DNA of 64,000 nt. Origin: Aestuariimicrobium ganziense (GTDB taxonomy: Bacteria > Actinomycetota > Actinomycetes > Propionibacteriales > Propionibacteriaceae). Each line of letters opens with the position of its first letter. Within the stretch, counting starts at the first letter, position 1. The stretch lies in assembly GCF_015352975.1 (NCBI RefSeq), contig NZ_JACYIZ010000002.1, positions 62,001-126,000 of the forward strand, in the 5' to 3' direction. A model generated the notes under the pieces. It searched no databases and was not told the origin of the DNA. It saw only the letters and a program-made list of their open reading frames with translations. The translations under genes were made by a program, and so were the position numbers. This document shows positions 7,970-16,408 of this stretch, piece by piece.

Positions 7970-8656
7970 TCAGGCGCTGCCGTAGACGCCCTTGCTCTGG
8001 TCGCGGACGAGTTGGCCGGCATCGAGTTCGATCACGCGGCGGCGCATCTGGTCGACGATGGTGGCGTCGTGGGTGGCCATGATCACGGTGGTGCCGGTGC
8101 GGTTGATCCGGTCGAGCAGCTTCATGATGCCCACGCTGGTGGCCGGGTCGAGGTTGCCGGTGGGCTCGTCGGCGATCAGGATCTTCGGCTTGTTCACGTA
8201 GGCCCGTGCGATCGCCACCCGCTGTTGCTCACCACCGGACAGTTCCTCGGGCAGGCGGTGGCCCTTGCCCGACAGCCCCACGGTCTCAAGCACCTCTGGG
8301 ACGACCTGCTTGATCTCGCGGGTCGGTCGTCCGATCACCTGCAGTGCGAAGGCGACGTTCTGGTGCACGGTCTTGCCCGGCAACAGCCGGAAGTCCTGGA
8401 AGACGGTGCCGATCTGGCGGCGAAGCGCCGGCACCTTCCAGGAGTGCAGGGTGTCGAGGTCCTTGCCGAGCACGTAGACGGTGCCCTTGGTCGGCCGGTA
8501 CTCGCGCAGGATGAGCCGCGTGAAGGTCGACTTGCCTGAGCCCGACTGCCCGACCAGGAAGACGAACTCGCCCTTGTCGATCTGGACGGTGACGTTCTTC
8601 AGAGCCGGACGAGTACCGCCCTCGTACTGCTTGGTGACGTCGTCGAAGGTGATCAT
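7970..8656 (-). CDS. ftsE: Cell-division ATP-binding protein FtsE
   Basis: 228-aa ABC ATPase. Motifs: Walker [11 protein letters not shown]-loop [13 protein letters not shown], signature [14 protein letters not shown], Walker [13 protein letters not shown], switch His in MATHD. It powers FtsX during division. GAGG lies 5 bases before the ATG. A minus-strand TACACT at 8714-8719 could be its -10 box, within the 134-base gap after prfB; no convincing -35 is visible there. Confidence 0.97.
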   Translation of the reverse strand: MITFDDVTKQYEGGTRPALKNVTVQIDKGEFVFLVGQSGSGKSTFTRLILREYRPTKGTVYVLGKDLDTLHSWKVPALRRQIGTVFQDFRLLPGKTVHQNVAFALQVIGRPTREIKQVVPEVLETVGLSGKGHRLPEELSGGEQQRVAIARAYVNKPKILIADEPTGNLDPATSVGIMKLLDRINRTGTTVIMATHDATIVDQMRRRVIELDAGQLVRDQSKGVYGSA

Positions 8657-8790
8657 GCAGACCTCAGCCGGAGTTGGGGAAGTTCCTGAGTTTCTCTCAG
8701 GCCGGCTGCGTCGAGTGTAGGCGAGAGCGCTGTGAGCACCCTCACGCCACGCCCGCCACCTTGAGTCGCGATGGCGGCGCGGGGGTTGGC

Positions 8791-9900
8791 TCAGTCGTCG
8801 GTGTTCGAGCGGCGCCAGCGGATGCCGGCGTCGATGAAGCCGTCGATGTCACCGTCGAAGACCGCGTCGGGATTGCCGACCTCGTGGTCGGTGCGCAGGT
8901 CCTTGACCATCTGGTAGGGGTGGACGACGTAGGAGCGCATCTGCGAGCCCCACGAGTTGCCCGAGTCGCCCTTGAGGGCGTTCATCTCGGCCTCGCGCTC
9001 CTGGCGGGCCCGCTCGAGCAGGCGCGACTGCAGCACCCTGAGCGCGGCCGCCTTGTTCTGCAACTGCGACTTCTCGTTCTGGCAGCTCACCACGATGCCG
9101 GTCGGCAGGTGGGTCAACCGCACCGCGGAGTCGGTGGTGTTCACCGACTGCCCACCAGGGCCCGACGAGCGAAAGACGTCGACCCGCAGGTCGGCCTCGG
9201 GGATGTCGATGTGGTCGGTCTCCTCGGTGACCGGCAGCACCTCGACACCGGCGAACGAGGTCTGGCGGCGGCCCTGGTTGTCGAACGGCGAGATCCGCAC
9301 CAACCGGTGGGTGCCCTGCTCGACCGAGAGCGTGCCGTAGGCGAATGGGGCCTTGACCGAGAAGGTGGCCGACTTGATGCCGGCCTCTTCTGCGTAGGAG
9401 ACGTCGTAGACCTCGACCGGGTAGGAGTGGCGCTCGGCCCACCGGGTGTACATCCGCAGCAGCATCTGGGCGAAGTCGGCGGCGTCGACTCCCCCGGCCT
9501 CGGACCGGATGGTGACCATCGCCTCGCGGGCGTCGTACTCACCCGAGAGCAGGGTGCGCACCTCGAGCGCCTCGATCGCCCGGGTGAGTGAGTTGACCTC
9601 GCGCTCGGCCTCGGCCATCGAGTCGGCGTCGCCCTCCTCAGCGGCGAGTTCGAGCAGCACCTCGGCGTCATCGAGCCGGGTGCGCAGGTCGGCGACCCGC
9701 TTGATCTCGTTCTCGAGCAGCGACAGCCGGGAGGTGACGCGCTGGGCATTGGCCTGGTCGTTCCACAGGTCGGGCGCGGCCACCTGCTGCTGGAGTTCGG
9801 CGATCTCGGCCTGCTTGCCGGCAGGGTCGATGACCGCCTCGATCGAGTTCAGGGACTTGTCGAGGTCGGTGATCTGCTGCTGGAGGTCTGCGAGTGCCAC
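8791..9900 (-). CDS. prfB: Peptide chain release factor 2
   Basis: 369-aa translation terminator for UAA/UGA codons. It contains the codon-recognition tripeptide SPF ([10 protein letters not shown]) and the catalytic GGQ in [18 protein letters not shown]. The GTG at 9900 gives the usual family length; the frame stays open upstream but only across the neighbouring GNAT remnant. There is no internal stop or +1 frameshift site, unlike E. coli prfB. TAGACT lies 8 bases before the GTG and no Shine-Dalgarno is seen, pointing to a nearly leaderless message. Confidence 0.96.
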   Translation of the reverse strand: MALADLQQQITDLDKSLNSIEAVIDPAGKQAEIAELQQQVAAPDLWNDQANAQRVTSRLSLLENEIKRVADLRTRLDDAEVLLELAAEEGDADSMAEAEREVNSLTRAIEALEVRTLLSGEYDAREAMVTIRSEAGGVDAADFAQMLLRMYTRWAERHSYPVEVYDVSYAEEAGIKSATFSVKAPFAYGTLSVEQGTHRLVRISPFDNQGRRQTSFAGVEVLPVTEETDHIDIPEADLRVDVFRSSGPGGQSVNTTDSAVRLTHLPTGIVVSCQNEKSQLQNKAAALRVLQSRLLERARQEREAEMNALKGDSGNSWGSQMRSYVVHPYQMVKDLRTDHEVGNPDAVFDGDIDGFIDAGIRWRRSNTDD

Positions 9901-9908
9901 GAGAGCCG

Positions 9909-9914
9909 AGTCTA
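9909..9914 (-). promoter_or_regulatory. -10 box TAGACT of prfB
   Basis: TAGACT sits 8 bases before the prfB GTG on the minus strand. It overlaps the stop codon of the GNAT remnant, so prfB is probably transcribed independently of it. Confidence 0.45.
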
Positions 9915-10304
9915 CCCGCCCGCGGCCTCGTCGGCCCTGCGCCGCCACTGGCCCCGAGTCAGGCCGTACAGGTGGCAGTCCTGGAAGCCCTCCGTGCACC
10001 GCATGTGGTCGATCGCCAGACCCTCGTGCTCAAAGCCTGCCTTGACGAGCACCCGACCCGAGGCAGTGTTGCCGGGGGCGTGCACCGCGTACAGGCGGTT
10101 CAGTCCCACCTCCTCGAACATGTGCGCGACCACCGCCGTCAGGGCCTCAGTGGCCAGACCTCGTCCCCACGCCCGGCGGGCGACCACGTCACCGACCTCG
10201 GCCTTGGCGTCGTGCCCGTCGAGGTTGACCACGCTGATGGCACCGACCAGGTCACCATCGACCTCGATGCCCCAGTGGTAGCCGCTGGTCGAACTGGTCA
10301 TCAT
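9912..10304 (-). pseudogene. GNAT acetyltransferase remnant, 5' end deleted
   Basis: The minus strand encodes about 125 residues typical of the RimJ/RimL branch of GNAT: WGIEVDGDLVGAISVVNL, VVARRAWGRGLATEALTAVV (acetyl-CoA loop RxxGxA variant) and [28 protein letters not shown]. The family's N-terminal 50-60 residues (first strand and helices) are missing. Upstream of about 10300 the same frame runs through DNA that on the other strand encodes an MFS transporter tail, so homology ends abruptly. Two ATGs at 10301 and 10304 could start a truncated product, but it would lack part of the fold. Confidence 0.7.
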
Positions 10305-10686
10305 GCCGTTCAGCGTGCTGCTGGCTCGTGGCATGGGGGCGATGCGACTGCTGGCCGTCGGCGCGGCACTCGGTGTGGGTGCCAACATCTGCTTCGCCTT
10401 CTGGGGCAGCGCCGCCGGCATGTTCGCGGGACAGGGGCTGATGGGCGGGGTGTGGGGCGTCTTCGCGGTGATGGGCATCATCGTCGCGCAGGACCTGTTC
10501 CCGTCACGGATGGCCACGGCCTCAGGTGTGTTCATGAGTTCGATGCCGGTCGCGAGTGCCCTCGGCGGCCTGACCGGGGGTCTGGGTGTGGCCAGCCTCG
10601 GGCTGCCGCTGGTGTTCGTCGTCCCGGCGGTGTTCGGGGTGTTGGCCGCCATCGGCCTGTTGGTGATGTCACGCACCCACGACTGA
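10303..10686 (+). pseudogene. MFS transporter remnant, C-terminal helices only
   Basis: 127 codons encode about four hydrophobic helices (LLAVGAALGVGANICFAF, then GGVWGVFAVMGIIVAQDLFP, then MPVASALGGLTGGLG, then PLVFVVPAVFGVLAAIGLLV), matching the end of a 12-helix major facilitator, possibly of the sugar-efflux type. The first eight helices are missing. The fragment begins where the divergent GNAT remnant begins, and the starts even overlap, so both are best explained by one deletion of the region between two divergent genes. The ATG at 10303 has no ribosome-binding sequence. Confidence 0.68.
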
Positions 10687-10695
10687 GCGGACGCG

Positions 10696-11266
10696 TCAAG
10701 GCTGGTAATCGACCAGGGACGAGTCGGCGATGATCGCGTTGCACTCCCCTGCTCTGCCCTTCAGGCCCTGCATCGACCAGAACCTGCCCGAGGTCACGTC
10801 CCAGTGCGCCTCGTCCGAGCCGTACACGTAGGTCATCAGCGTCGCGGCCTCGAGGGGCGAGCCCTGGTGCACCATCGCCACCGACAGGCACTGGGCCTGC
10901 AGTTCCACGCGTCGGTTCTTGCGCATGCCGACGGTGTCGTCGACGCCTGACTCGAGCACGAATGGGCTGTCGGGGCTCACCACCACACTGCCCTGCAGGT
11001 AGTGGCCGAGCTCATGGGCGATGATCAACGAGACGAACATTCCATCGCCGTTGCCCTGGAGTGAGCTGCCGGTGCGGATGCCGTCGTCGGCGGCGAGGGC
11101 ACCACTCTGCTCGGCCGCCGTGCAGGGACCATCACCCGGGTGCAGTGAGCAGTGCAGCAGCCTGACCGGACGCCAGGAGATCCCGGCCGAGGCTGCCCAT
11201 GGACGCCACCAGTACCGCCGCTGCAGCCGGGATCGGCAGGCGTCGCCAGGTGGTCACGACACCCAT
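10696..11266 (-). pseudogene. Broken neutral zinc metallopeptidase (HELGH)
   Basis: The frame ending at 10696 encodes SLIIAHELGHYLQG, the HExxH zinc site of YpfJ-like neutral zinc peptidases, then RRVELQAQCLSVAMV and a C-terminal SLVDYQP. It is open upstream through GDGPCTAAEQSGALAADDG, but the only in-frame ATG is at 11040, just before the active site. A plausible signal peptide (MGVVTTWRRLPIPAAAAVLV, ATG at 11266) lies in a different frame and stops near 11140. A frameshift or small deletion around 11140-11190 has probably disconnected the two. The normal central region of about 100 residues is also missing. A short expressed protein from 11040 cannot be excluded. Confidence 0.55.
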
Positions 11267-11387
11267 CCTCGCTGTGCACGTCATCCTCATAGCCACACCA
11301 CCCCCCACGAACCCGCCCGGTTGTCAGGTGTGGGGGCTGGCACAATGGTGCGCGGTGTCCGGGAGCATCGTTCCCCCGGGCACCGAA

Positions 11388-11461
11388 GGGCGCATAGCTC
11401 AGTTGGTCAGAGCACTTGCCTTACAAGCAAGGGGTCGGGGGTTCGAGCCCCTCTGCGCCCA
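11388..11461 (+). tRNA. tRNA-Val (anticodon TAC)
   Basis: A full cloverleaf folds: acceptor GGGCGCA/TGCGCCC, D-arm GCTC/GAGC, anticodon stem CTTGC/GCAAG around loop CTTACAA (anticodon TAC), T-arm with TTCGAGC and one G-U pair. Discriminator A at 11461 is followed by CCG, so CCA is not fully encoded. Confidence 0.96.
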
Positions 11462-11485
11462 CCGGTCAGCCGTCGACCACTGGGT

Positions 11486-11491
11486 TAATCT
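11486..11491 (+). promoter_or_regulatory. -10 box TAATCT of the HTH regulator gene
   Basis: TAATCT lies 6 bases before the GTG at 11498 (3 bases before GTG at 11495), 25 bases downstream of tRNA-Val. The spacing suggests a leaderless message starting at the second GTG. Confidence 0.5.
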
Positions 11492-11497
11492 GAAGTG

Positions 11498-12136
11498 GTG
11501 AGCAACGGACCCAGCAGGACGCCGTCGGGCAACGACGCCGCCCAGCTCACGCCCGCCAAGTTGCGCGTGCTGGCCGCGGTCGACCACTTGGGTCCTGAGG
11601 TCTCCATCGCCACGCTGGCCGACAGCTTGGGTGGCCACCCCAACGCCACCAGGCACAGCTTGAACGCCCTCGTTCAGGCCGACCTGCTGCGGGTCGACCT
11701 GGTGAGCTCCGGCGTCGGTCGACCTGCCCAGTCGTTCACGATCACCGACGCAGGCCGTCGGCACCTCGCCCACCAGGTCACCGACACCGCCCAGGCCGAG
11801 TTGCTGGAGGCGGTCACACGGTCGTTGGCCGACCTGCCCGAGGGCATCAACGTGGCACGCACCATCGGCCGGGAGTGGGGCCGCGGACGCCACGACCTCG
11901 GCTCCGGCCTGGTCGAGGGGTTGACCCAGCTCGGTTTCGCTCCGCGGCCCGGTCAGCAGCCCGGTGAGATCAGGCTGTTGGCCTGCCCCCTGCTCGAGAT
12001 GGCCCACCGGCACCCCGAGGTGGTCTGCGCGATGCACCAAGGCATGATCGACACCGTCCTCGAGCCCGGCCAGTCGGCCGATCTGCTGCCCTTCGCCGAG
12101 CCCGACGCCTGCCTGATGAAGGTGCATGAGGCCTGA
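11498..12136 (+). CDS. HTH transcriptional regulator with C-terminal Cys/His motif (SufR-like layout)
   Basis: 212 aa. Residues about 20-95 form a winged helix (LTPAKLRVLAAVDHL, then IATLADSLGGHPNATRHSLNA as the HTH, then GVGRPAQSFTITDAG). The C-terminal half carries RLLACPLLEMAHRHPEVVCAMHQGM and, further on, DACLMKV. This spacing of Cys and His resembles SufR-like regulators that bind an Fe-S cluster; cluster binding is inference. The start is GTG 11498 or 11495; no Shine-Dalgarno is present and a TAATCT box supports a leaderless start. It precedes the molybdoenzyme gene on the same strand by 105 bases and may regulate it. Confidence 0.75.
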   Translation: MSNGPSRTPSGNDAAQLTPAKLRVLAAVDHLGPEVSIATLADSLGGHPNATRHSLNALVQADLLRVDLVSSGVGRPAQSFTITDAGRRHLAHQVTDTAQAELLEAVTRSLADLPEGINVARTIGREWGRGRHDLGSGLVEGLTQLGFAPRPGQQPGEIRLLACPLLEMAHRHPEVVCAMHQGMIDTVLEPGQSADLLPFAEPDACLMKVHEA

Positions 12137-12241
12137 GTCGGAAGAGTCCGGTTGGACACTTCCTGAATCCTTGGCCAGATCAGCCACGAAAACCTCAGTT
12201 CCTGTGTTTTACTGCTTTCTACACTCTGAGTGGAGAAACGG

Positions 12242-13759
12242 ATGAACCCTGATTTTCCTTTCTGGCTGCGCGCCTCGCACCTCATCAACCTCGTCCTGAT
12301 CGGCATGCTCCTGCGCTCCGGCTGGGAGATGCTGTCATCCCTGCCACGGCTGTGGTGGCGCAAGGACTGCGCCCCCGGCACCGAGTGGCTGCGCTTCACC
12401 AAGCGCAAGCTGCCCAAGGAGGAGGGCGTCTACACCTCGCTGATGGACGAGAAGTCGCTCTCACCGCTGATCGCCCTGCCCGGCCGCGAGAACATCGGGC
12501 TCGGGCGCCACTGGCACGGCTTCTCGGTCATGCTGTGGGTGCTCAACGGCATCATCTACGTGACCCTGCTGTTCGCCACCGGACTGTGGCGCCGGATCGT
12601 GCCCACCTCGTGGAGCGTGTTCGGTGAGGCCTGGGAGTCGATGAAGATCTACGCCGGCTTCGGCGTTCCCGACATCTCGCACTACACCCCGTACGACCCG
12701 CTGCAGATGCTGACCTACACCGGCGTCATCTTCATCCTGGCGCCGTTCATGATGCTCACCGGTGTCGCGATGGCTCCCGCCATTCGCTCGCGCTACCCCT
12801 GGTACGTGAAGTTCTGGGGCGGCCACCAGGGCGCGCGTTCGCTGCACTTCATCGCCATGGTGCTGATGACCGGCTTCATCATCATGCACGTCGGCTTGGT
12901 CTTCCTGGTGCACCGCGACCACAACGTGGTGCACATGGTCTTCGGCGACGTCGACACTGCCCGCGCCGCCCAGGCCCTCGTCATCATGATCGTCACCATC
13001 GTCGTGGTGGCCCTGTTCTGGATCGGGCTGAGCTACTGGACGCTGGCCGACCGCCCGCGCGCACATCGCTTCCTTGTCGGCTTCACCGAGATCGGGCGCA
13101 AGATCTTCCTCAACTGGATGCGTCCGCGCAACGCCACTCAGAGCAGCTACACCGACGCCGACATCTCCGAGTTCCACTGGACCAACGGTCTTCCGCCCAC
13201 CGAGGAGGAGTCGACCGAGTGGGTGGCCTGGGCCGACAGCGACTGGGACGGCTACACCATCACCGTCGGCGACGACATCGGTGGCGTGACCAAGACGGTG
13301 ACCCTCGACGAACTCAGGGCCCTGCCGCAGACCTCCTACATCGCCACCCACACCTGCATGCAGGGCTGGTCGGCGACCTCACGCTGGACCGGCGTGAAGC
13401 TGACCGACGTGCTCGGCTTGCTCGGTGAGAAGCCGGCCGGTGCGAACTACGTGCTGGTCGACTCCTACGGTCTGGCCCAGAAGATGATCGACAACCGTCC
13501 GCGCGAGCCGTTCTACGCGGTGATCGACCTCGAGACCCTGGGTGAGGACGACACGATCCTGGCCTACGAGCGCAACGGCCAACCGATCCCGAAGTACTTG
13601 GGCGCCCCTGCCCGCGTGCGGGTCGAGTCAAACCATGGCTACAAGCACGTCAAGTGGGTCAGGTCGGTGCGCTGGATCGCCGATTACAAGACCTATGGCG
13701 ACGGCCGCGGTGGCACCCGCGAGGACTCGGCCCTGCAGGCCCTGAACGGACGGATCTGA
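12242..13759 (+). CDS. Cytochrome b561-like / molybdopterin (SUOX-fold) oxidoreductase fusion
   Basis: 505 aa. The N-terminal half has about five membrane helices with conserved His (ASHLINLVLIGML, RHWHGFSVMLWVLN, LHFIAMVLMTGFIIMHVGL), the pattern of a diheme cytochrome b561/FdnI-type subunit. The C-terminal half (about 300-495) is a sulfite-oxidase-fold domain with the Mo-ligating Cys in THTCMQGWSATSRWTGVKL and the motif ESNHGYKHVKWV. It likely passes electrons between the quinone pool and an extracytoplasmic Mo site; the substrate is unknown. The ATG at 12242 has GGAG 6 bases upstream, better than GTG 12230. Moco synthesis genes occur at the end of the window. A small gene follows after 1 base. 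Confidence 0.85.
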   Translation: MNPDFPFWLRASHLINLVLIGMLLRSGWEMLSSLPRLWWRKDCAPGTEWLRFTKRKLPKEEGVYTSLMDEKSLSPLIALPGRENIGLGRHWHGFSVMLWVLNGIIYVTLLFATGLWRRIVPTSWSVFGEAWESMKIYAGFGVPDISHYTPYDPLQMLTYTGVIFILAPFMMLTGVAMAPAIRSRYPWYVKFWGGHQGARSLHFIAMVLMTGFIIMHVGLVFLVHRDHNVVHMVFGDVDTARAAQALVIMIVTIVVVALFWIGLSYWTLADRPRAHRFLVGFTEIGRKIFLNWMRPRNATQSSYTDADISEFHWTNGLPPTEEESTEWVAWADSDWDGYTITVGDDIGGVTKTVTLDELRALPQTSYIATHTCMQGWSATSRWTGVKLTDVLGLLGEKPAGANYVLVDSYGLAQKMIDNRPREPFYAVIDLETLGEDDTILAYERNGQPIPKYLGAPARVRVESNHGYKHVKWVRSVRWIADYKTYGDGRGGTREDSALQALNGRI

Positions 13760-13760
13760 C

Positions 13761-14024
13761 ATGCCGGAGATCGACAGCACCCGCTTCCGCGTGGCCGGGA
13801 TCACCTCCCCTGACGAGGTGAAGCGTGCCCTCCAGTCGCTCTACGACGTGTTCGCTGAGCAGGGCATGGGGCAGGCCACCTTCGAGGTGACCGAGAACAC
13901 CGACGTGGCCGACCTGTGGGTCAAGCACAAGGCCGACGTCGTCCCCGATCGTGAGGTCATCCGCCGGGCGCTGGCCGAGGCGGGCGACTTCACACTGGTC
14001 GACGACCAGGCGCCTCCGGCCTGA
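13761..14024 (+). CDS. Small HMA-like protein without metal-binding CxxC
   Basis: 87 aa, starting 1 base after the molybdoenzyme stop, so translation is probably coupled. The alternation FRVAGITSPDEVKRALQSLYDVF, then GQATFEV, then ADLWVKHKADV, then REVIRRALAEAGDFTLVDD suggests a ferredoxin-like fold similar to heavy-metal-associated domains, with no Cys at all. Function is unknown; its tight linkage suggests it serves the cytochrome b561-SUOX protein. I do not recognise a characterised homolog. Confidence 0.7.
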   Translation: MPEIDSTRFRVAGITSPDEVKRALQSLYDVFAEQGMGQATFEVTENTDVADLWVKHKADVVPDREVIRRALAEAGDFTLVDDQAPPA

Positions 14025-14042
14025 CCTGCACGAACACCGCAC

Positions 14043-15386
14043 TCACCACGCCCGGGGAGCCGGCACCTCCACGTGCCGCCCCCGGGCGAGCCATGCCACG
14101 ACGACTCCGGCCGCCACCCAGACCGCCAGGGCCACCAGTTCGAGGTTTCCGAGCCTGCCCGGTGACGTGGGCCAGAACAGCAGCCACAGGAAGCCCAAGG
14201 CGCACAGCACGCCCACGGCCGAGCGGATGCGGGCGCCGGTGTGGTCGGCGATCCTGGTCGAGATCAGGCAGGTGTAGAGGTAGGCCACAGCGGTCAGCGC
14301 CGAACACATGTTGACGATGTAGTTGACCACCTCGCGCCCGGCCCACGGCGCGATCAGGCTGATCACCAGCACCAGACCCACCGCCCAACCGAACACGCCC
14401 ACCCGGTTGCGCAGACCGAAGCGGGGCGAGAGGAACTCGTGGTTGGCCAGCGAGGCGATCAGCTTGGACGAGGCCAGCGTGAACGCGTTGAGACCCGACA
14501 TCACCGCACCCGCCAACGCGACGATCAGTGCTGCCAGGCCGATCGGGCCCAGCGCGTCCTGCACTGCTGCACCGGTGGGCCAGGTCACCGCGTCCACCTC
14601 GTCGGGGGCGAAGACCAGGCCCGTCATCGTGTTGAGGATCGCGTACAGCGAGGCACCCACGACGATGCCGGTGACCGCCAGCCGAGTCGCCCTGCCCGGT
14701 TCGAAGCCGAGGTCGCGGGCGACCTGGGGAATGACGTCGAAGCCGACGTAGAGGAAGGGGACGATGGCCACCACACTGCCGACTCGTGCCCACGAGATCT
14801 GCCAGCCGTTGACGTAGGTGGTCGCGAACGGTGCCAGGTCGACCACGAACAGCATCAGCACGAACAGGGTGACCACGTTGCCGACCAGCAGCAGGACGAG
14901 GATGTTCTGGGTGCGCGAGCTGCCCTTGAGGCCGCGCACGTTCAGCCAGGCGAAGGCGATCATGATGGCACTGGCGATGGCGATGTCGGAGGCGTGCACC
15001 GGGTAGCCGGCCACCGAGTAGAGGTAACCCACCGAGACCTGGTCACCGAACACCCGGCGAAGCACCAGCACGAAGGCGGTGCCGTTGAGCCCGACCAGGC
15101 TGATGTAGGCCAGCAGCAGCGACCAGCCGACCACGAAGCCGTGCATTCGTCCCAGGTGGCGGTAGGCGTAGCTGAACTCGCCGCCCTCGTCGGCGTGCTC
15201 GTCCATCATCACGTGGTACCCGGCCTGGATGAAGACCACCGCCAGGGCGCCGATGCCCAGGCCGAGCGCGGTGTCGATGACCCCGGACTGCTTCAGGAAC
15301 CGGGAGCCGGGCAGGGTGAACGACCCCCACCCGATGATGGCGCCCACGACCAGGGCGATGACGTCGATCCGACGCAGACGATGCAC
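14043..15386 (-). CDS. APC-superfamily amino acid permease
   Basis: 447-aa transporter with 12 predicted helices. The N-terminal GAIIGWGSFTLPGS is the substrate-binding glycine motif of helix 1 in APC permeases. EGGEFSYAYRHLGRMHGF, LNVRGLKGSSRTQN and SGLNAFTLASSKL are also typical. Substrate not determinable. The GTG start at 15386 has no visible Shine-Dalgarno and lies 17 bases after the FNT gene stop, so the two are probably cotranscribed. It converges with the small HMA-like gene. Confidence 0.88.
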   Translation of the reverse strand: MHRLRRIDVIALVVGAIIGWGSFTLPGSRFLKQSGVIDTALGLGIGALAVVFIQAGYHVMMDEHADEGGEFSYAYRHLGRMHGFVVGWSLLLAYISLVGLNGTAFVLVLRRVFGDQVSVGYLYSVAGYPVHASDIAIASAIMIAFAWLNVRGLKGSSRTQNILVLLLVGNVVTLFVLMLFVVDLAPFATTYVNGWQISWARVGSVVAIVPFLYVGFDVIPQVARDLGFEPGRATRLAVTGIVVGASLYAILNTMTGLVFAPDEVDAVTWPTGAAVQDALGPIGLAALIVALAGAVMSGLNAFTLASSKLIASLANHEFLSPRFGLRNRVGVFGWAVGLVLVISLIAPWAGREVVNYIVNMCSALTAVAYLYTCLISTRIADHTGARIRSAVGVLCALGFLWLLFWPTSPGRLGNLELVALAVWVAAGVVVAWLARGRHVEVPAPRAW

Positions 15387-15403
15387 GAGCAGGGGCCGCG
15401 TCG

Positions 15404-16276
15404 TCAGTGTTCGCGGCGGGTGTAGGCCGCCCAGTAGAAGACGGCGACCAGCAGCGCCCCGCCGACGATGTTGCCCAGGGTGACCGGGACCAGGTTGTCG
15501 AGGAAGAACGACGACAGCGTCAGGTCATTGACTGATTCACGGGTCAACCCGGCGGCCTGGACGCCCGGGGAGTTCCAGAAGGTGTCGCCGCCGTAGTTCT
15601 TGACCAACAGCCCCATCGGGATCATGAACATGTTGGCCACCGAGTGCTCGAACCCACTGGCGACGAACAGCGCGATCGGGCCGGTGATCGCCAGCAGCTT
15701 GTCGACCAGGGACCGGCCGGCGTTGGAGGTCCAGATCGCCAGGCAGACCAGCACGTTGGCCAGGATGCCGAGGATGAAGGCCTGCAGCCAGGTGTGCGAG
15801 ACCTTGGCGTTGGCACTGTTGACGGCCACTGCACCCCATGCACCATGCCCCTGCATCGGCGTGCCGGCGAGCAGCACCAGTGCGGCCAGCCCGACCGCGC
15901 CCACCAGGTTGCCCAGGTAGACCACGCCCCAGTGGGCGGCCCAGGTGCTGAAGGCGATCTTGCGCCGGATCAGCGGGACGATCGACATCGTGGTCGAGGT
16001 GAACAGGTCACCGCCGGTGAGCACCACGAGCACCAGGCCGACCGAAAAGCTCAGGCCGCCGACCACCTTGGTCAGCCCGTACCACTCCTGGGTGCCCGCA
16101 GCCATCTGCGAGGTGGTGAAGAAGATGAAGCCCATCCCGATCAGGGCGCCGGCGCTCATGGCCAGCACGAACATCTCGAAGCGACCCTTGGTGGCCGTGG
16201 CGACCATGGCCGCCTCGGTGACAGCCGGGATCCCGGCCGGCGGGACGATGTTCAACTTCGCCGCAACGTCATCCAT
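15404..16276 (-). CDS. Formate/nitrite transporter (FNT family)
   Basis: 290-aa channel-like anion transporter of the FocA/NirC family. Six helices are visible. The central gating His lies in SGFEHSVANMFMIPMGL, and TGGDLFTSTTM matches the omega-loop region. It could carry formate, nitrite or another small monocarboxylate. The ATG at 16276 is chosen because GGAGGGG lies about 8 bases upstream and it gives the normal family length; the frame is open 46 codons further. It is divergent from the DUF2804 gene. Confidence 0.93.
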   Translation of the reverse strand: MDDVAAKLNIVPPAGIPAVTEAAMVATATKGRFEMFVLAMSAGALIGMGFIFFTTSQMAAGTQEWYGLTKVVGGLSFSVGLVLVVLTGGDLFTSTTMSIVPLIRRKIAFSTWAAHWGVVYLGNLVGAVGLAALVLLAGTPMQGHGAWGAVAVNSANAKVSHTWLQAFILGILANVLVCLAIWTSNAGRSLVDKLLAITGPIALFVASGFEHSVANMFMIPMGLLVKNYGGDTFWNSPGVQAAGLTRESVNDLTLSSFFLDNLVPVTLGNIVGGALLVAVFYWAAYTRREH

Positions 16277-16408
16277 CTGTTCAGCCCCTCCCGTGGAGGC
16301 GTCGTTGCCGCCCCAAGAACTCGTCAGAAATCCTTGCGTCATCGTAGCAACGCAGGTCTGGTCCTCGTGGGCTGCCCCGCCCCTGAAGTGTGCGTGAGAT
16401 CGTGGGGC

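Noticed and set aside
8791..9900. Programmed +1 frameshift in prfB
   Set aside because: The frame is continuous from GTG 9900 to the stop, with no in-frame TGA and no CTTTGA-like slip site.
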